In this document: piece by piece, positions 20,200-22,315 of the stretch
Position numbering within the stretch: the stretch's first letter is position 1
How the letters are laid out: every line of letters starts with the position of its first letter
Origin: Chara braunii
Taxonomy: Eukaryota; Streptophyta; Charophyceae; Charales; Characeae
Assembly (NCBI GenBank): GCA_003427395.1
Contig: BFEA01000693.1
Location: 25,125-47,439, forward strand
Length of the DNA stretch: 22,315 nucleotides
Direction: 5' to 3'
Notes under the pieces: model-generated
Databases searched by the model: none
The model's input: only the letters and a program-made list of their open reading frames with translations
What the model was told of the DNA's origin: nothing
Made by a program: the position numbers and the translations under genes

Positions 20200-20862
20200 A
20201 TGGGAAAAATGGATGTTTTCCCTATGTTGGGCCGTCGCCCGGCCCGGCACGCCCGGGCCAGTTGGGCAGAGGGGGGGTCGCCCGGCAACCCAGATGGGTC
20301 AAAAAAGAGGCAAGGATCCCCCCCCCAAAAAAAAAGACTTCAGACCAGGACTGCGCTTGGCCCAAGAAGTCAGAATTCGGTCTTAACTTCGGTTTTGGTG
20401 ATGGGTCATCCAGGGGGGGTTGGGGGGTATAAACAGTAACTAAAGGGCTTAAAAGGGCACATATGAGTCTTTTGGGAGTCATGTTTTCTCATTTATTTTT
20501 TATCTTGAAATTAACAAGGAATTTCGAGGTGGCCCTCGGCCAAAAGTCGTTTGTATTGCAATTTTACACAACATATTCTTTTTTCGGATTTCTTTGATTT
20601 TTTTTATTTTCTATTTTTTAAAATATTATATTATGCGCTGGGATGGCCCGGGACCCTGCCCGGGCCCTTCCCGGTCCGGGCCACCCGAGAGGGTACTCGG
20701 GCGACCTTCCCCCAGCTGAGCCAACTGGGGACTAACACAGTGTTTTCCCACTTCTTGCGAGCTTTTCGGGGGTTGGACAAGGCTTGGCAGTTGGGCCTTG
20801 AGCGCCCCTTCGGAGACCAAAAACAAAAACAAAATATCATGTCCGGGAAGGCCGTGCACCAA
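20200..20862 (+). repeat. GC-rich/AT-rich dispersed repeat, copy 2
   Basis: GC-rich blocks (20225-20300 and 20640-20710, rich in GGCCCGGG words) flank an AT-rich body with CCCTCGGCCAAAAGTCGTTT (20533-20552) followed by T-runs. The body matches the minus strand of 16260-16560 in order and wording, but the GC-rich parts are longer here. The transposon at 20863 is inserted next to or within its right-hand part. Confidence 0.5.
20860..20862. repeat. Target-site duplication CAA, left
   Basis: CAA directly before the transposon, matched by CAA at 21933-21935 after it. The alternative reading is CCAAG at 20859-20863 and 21932-21936. Confidence 0.7.
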
Positions 20863-21932
20863 GGGCCTCGTTCGACACCACTACAAAACCCTTACTTTGT
20901 AAGGGCGCCCTAACGACGAAAATGTGATTAATTTTCCCTTACCCCGTTTTTCGTTCCACAACCACTTACGAAAACCCTACACTTTGTCGGACTTACGTTT
21001 CAGGTGCCCCCGTTTGCGCCTTGCACGGCCGAGAAGGGAATGCGAGTGTCATTTCCCCAAGGCAGTTGTGGCCCTGTCATGGGCGCGCAACGTTATTCAG
21101 CCGTGAAAGTTAAGGCGCGCGAGGACCCCAACCATTCGAATTCATCCACGCCGCCAGTTCGCTTTGACCACATTGGATTCTGGACTCCTCACCCTCGCGT
21201 TCTCCACCGTGTATCCGGCACTCATCCACCATTACTCCAGCGCACGTGGCTTCACGTGAATGCCGTGTGCCTTGTTTATGCAGCGGAGTTCAGCTATGGA
21301 CAGCGGTGGGTGCGATGAGGCAGCGACGAGGAGATTGTCAACCAGTGAGAAGAGCATGGTCGCTAGTGCTGTCCTCGCGATGACGACCACCACGGGGTGG
21401 CGGGAGGTGGGCGGTTTTGCTTGATCGAAACCGACGGGCTGCGCACACCACCCACAGTTCGCATTCGAAAGACGAGCCGCCAACGGCACTCGCACGCCCG
21501 CCTCCGCGGGGACGCTTGCAACGGTCGCCTCCACACGCAAGCCGAAACGGCTAACCGGAGGGACCGCAGGGCCACAGCCGGGCCACCGCGATACCCGTTG
21601 GAGGCTACCATGGGACCGCCGTCCCGCAGTGTACCCGACAACCCAGCCGTTGGACCAGGAATGTGAACGAAACACCTGACAAAAAAGAAAAAGAAAAAAA
21701 ATAAAGCGGTTTTTCCATGGAAGTAAGGGCGCCGCCCCTACTTTCAAGTCACCTCCACGTCCGTCCTCACGTTTGCGTCCGTTTTGGCTGGGGAGTCCTT
21801 ACTTTTATGGGGCTCGCCCTTATGGCCCCGAATGTGAAAACAAATTCGGCATCTTTTTTTTCGTCATTAGGGAGGGGTGTAACGATGAAACCCTTACATG
21901 TAAGGGTTTTGTAGTGGTGTCGAACGAGGCCC
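20863..21932. mobile_element. Non-autonomous TIR transposon, PIF/Harbinger (Tourist)-like, 1,070 bp
   Basis: The first 33 bases (20863-20895, starting GGGCCTCGTTCGACACCAC) recur as an exact inverted copy at 21900-21932. Beyond that, homology resumes imperfectly (CTAACGACGAAAA near 20906 against CTAATGACGAAAA on the minus strand near 21870). A 3-bp CAA flanks both ends (20860-20862 and 21933-21935). If the ends are taken one base shorter, the flank is a 5-bp CCAAG. GGGCCT followed by GTT and a 3-bp duplication fit Tourist/PIF-Harbinger ends, although that family usually duplicates TAA or TTA. Each end carries a nested palindrome: CCCTTAC, TTT, GTAAGGG at 20889-20905, and a perfect 16-bp CCCTTACATGTAAGGG at 21891-21906. 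No transposase is visible. The centre (about 21000-21660) is much more GC-rich than the flanks. Confidence 0.85.
21232..21747 (-). CDS. Open frame inside the transposon, 171 codons (weak)
   Basis: Starts MKVGAAPLLPWKNRFIFFLF, a signal-peptide-like hydrophobic start, followed by a Val/Ala/Arg-rich, low-motif middle and a hydrophobic HPVVVVIARTALATMLFSLV segment. I recognise no transposase (no DDE/DDD-type motif) or host family. The GC-rich composition makes long frames likely by chance, and a different frame is open over 92 codons on the same strand. It could be a captured host gene piece. Confidence 0.12.
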   Translation of the reverse strand: MKVGAAPLLPWKNRFIFFLFLFCQVFRSHSWSNGWVVGYTAGRRSHGSLQRVSRWPGCGPAVPPVSRFGLRVEATVASVPAEAGVRVPLAARLSNANCGWCAQPVGFDQAKPPTSRHPVVVVIARTALATMLFSLVDNLLVAASSHPPLSIAELRCINKAHGIHVKPRALE

Positions 21933-22315
21933 CAAGTTGTACTCGCACCAAAACTCACACGTTCATATCTAACCGCTATAGTGACCAGTTTCAGGTTTTC
22001 ATTGTTTGTATTTTTTAATTTCGTTCTTTTTTGTTTTGGTGCCCCGACACGGACGCACGGCATAGTCCACAGGCTGCTGACACTTTGCGGAGGAGGGCAT
22101 GCCCACACTATTACTTGGCAGAATGTATGAACCCGTTTTCACACCCTAAATTCAGTTTCAATTTTTTATTTCCCCTTCCTTCCTAACACGCTTGCCCTAA
22201 CGCCCTCACTGAGGGCATACTCACACAACGACTTTGGGCTTGGTATCTACCAGGTATCACGTCCAAAGCATACTTGCGGCGCATCCCGTGCGCGGTGTCG
22301 CGGCATGTGCAGCGC
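21933..22315. other. No gene seen
   Basis: AT-rich sequence follows the transposon (T-runs near 22010-22040), then unremarkable DNA to the window end. 22204-22232 repeats the CTCACTGAGGGCA...ACTCACAC segment of 13550-13577. Confidence 0.4.

Noticed and set aside
20879-21916. CACTACAAAA...TTTTGTAGTG, the typical end of a CACTA/EnSpm transposon
   Set aside because: The inverted repeat continues 16 bases outward on both sides and the bases next to CACTA (CAC and GTG) are not a direct duplication. The true ends are therefore further out.
1-22315. LTR retrotransposon signatures (initiator Met-tRNA primer site, paired LTRs)
   Set aside because: I did not find the usual TGGTATCAGAGC primer site or a pair of long direct repeats bounded by TG...CA.

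Overview
The window looks like non-coding nuclear DNA from a land plant. No protein gene can be named with confidence, no bacterial-style gene organisation is present, and I found no tRNA, complete rRNA or CRISPR array. Three things point to a plant nucleus. A decayed fragment of mitochondrial small-subunit rRNA lies at 5238-5317 and carries a plant-mitochondrial variant. A non-autonomous DNA transposon with Tourist/PIF-Harbinger-like ends fills 20863-21932. There are also many long (CT)n and (CA)n microsatellites. The species cannot be told from the sequence. A 15-base N gap at 10417-10431, beside a C homopolymer, shows this is a draft assembly.

Layout. 1-2350 is low-copy DNA with short inverted and direct repeats. 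2354-2850 holds three separate two-copy tandem duplications. 4475-7578 is a microsatellite-rich block: a 167-bp tandem duplication with (TC)n tracts, two dispersed copies of a (TC)n-ended repeat (4957-5170 and 7304-7578), the mitochondrial rRNA fragment and purine-rich tracts. 7579-13231 is mostly featureless, with a few duplications, an (AC)n tract and the gap. 13232-13672 has a 96-bp duplication and a long (GA)n. 14350-16626 has two weak gene hints (a possible plus-strand exon at 14350-14422 and a possible minus-strand ORF with a downstream AATAAA at 15196-15564), then an AT-rich repeat and a (CA)n. 16627-19663 is mostly featureless. A possible minus-strand last exon sits at 19664-19705. From 20200 a second copy of the GC-rich/AT-rich repeat leads into the transposon.

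The genes, if any, do not form a visible functional unit. The most interesting content is structural: the transposon with an unusually GC-rich core, the rRNA fossil, the paired (TC)n repeat family and the striking number of two-copy tandem duplications. All alignments and repeat boundaries were made by eye.
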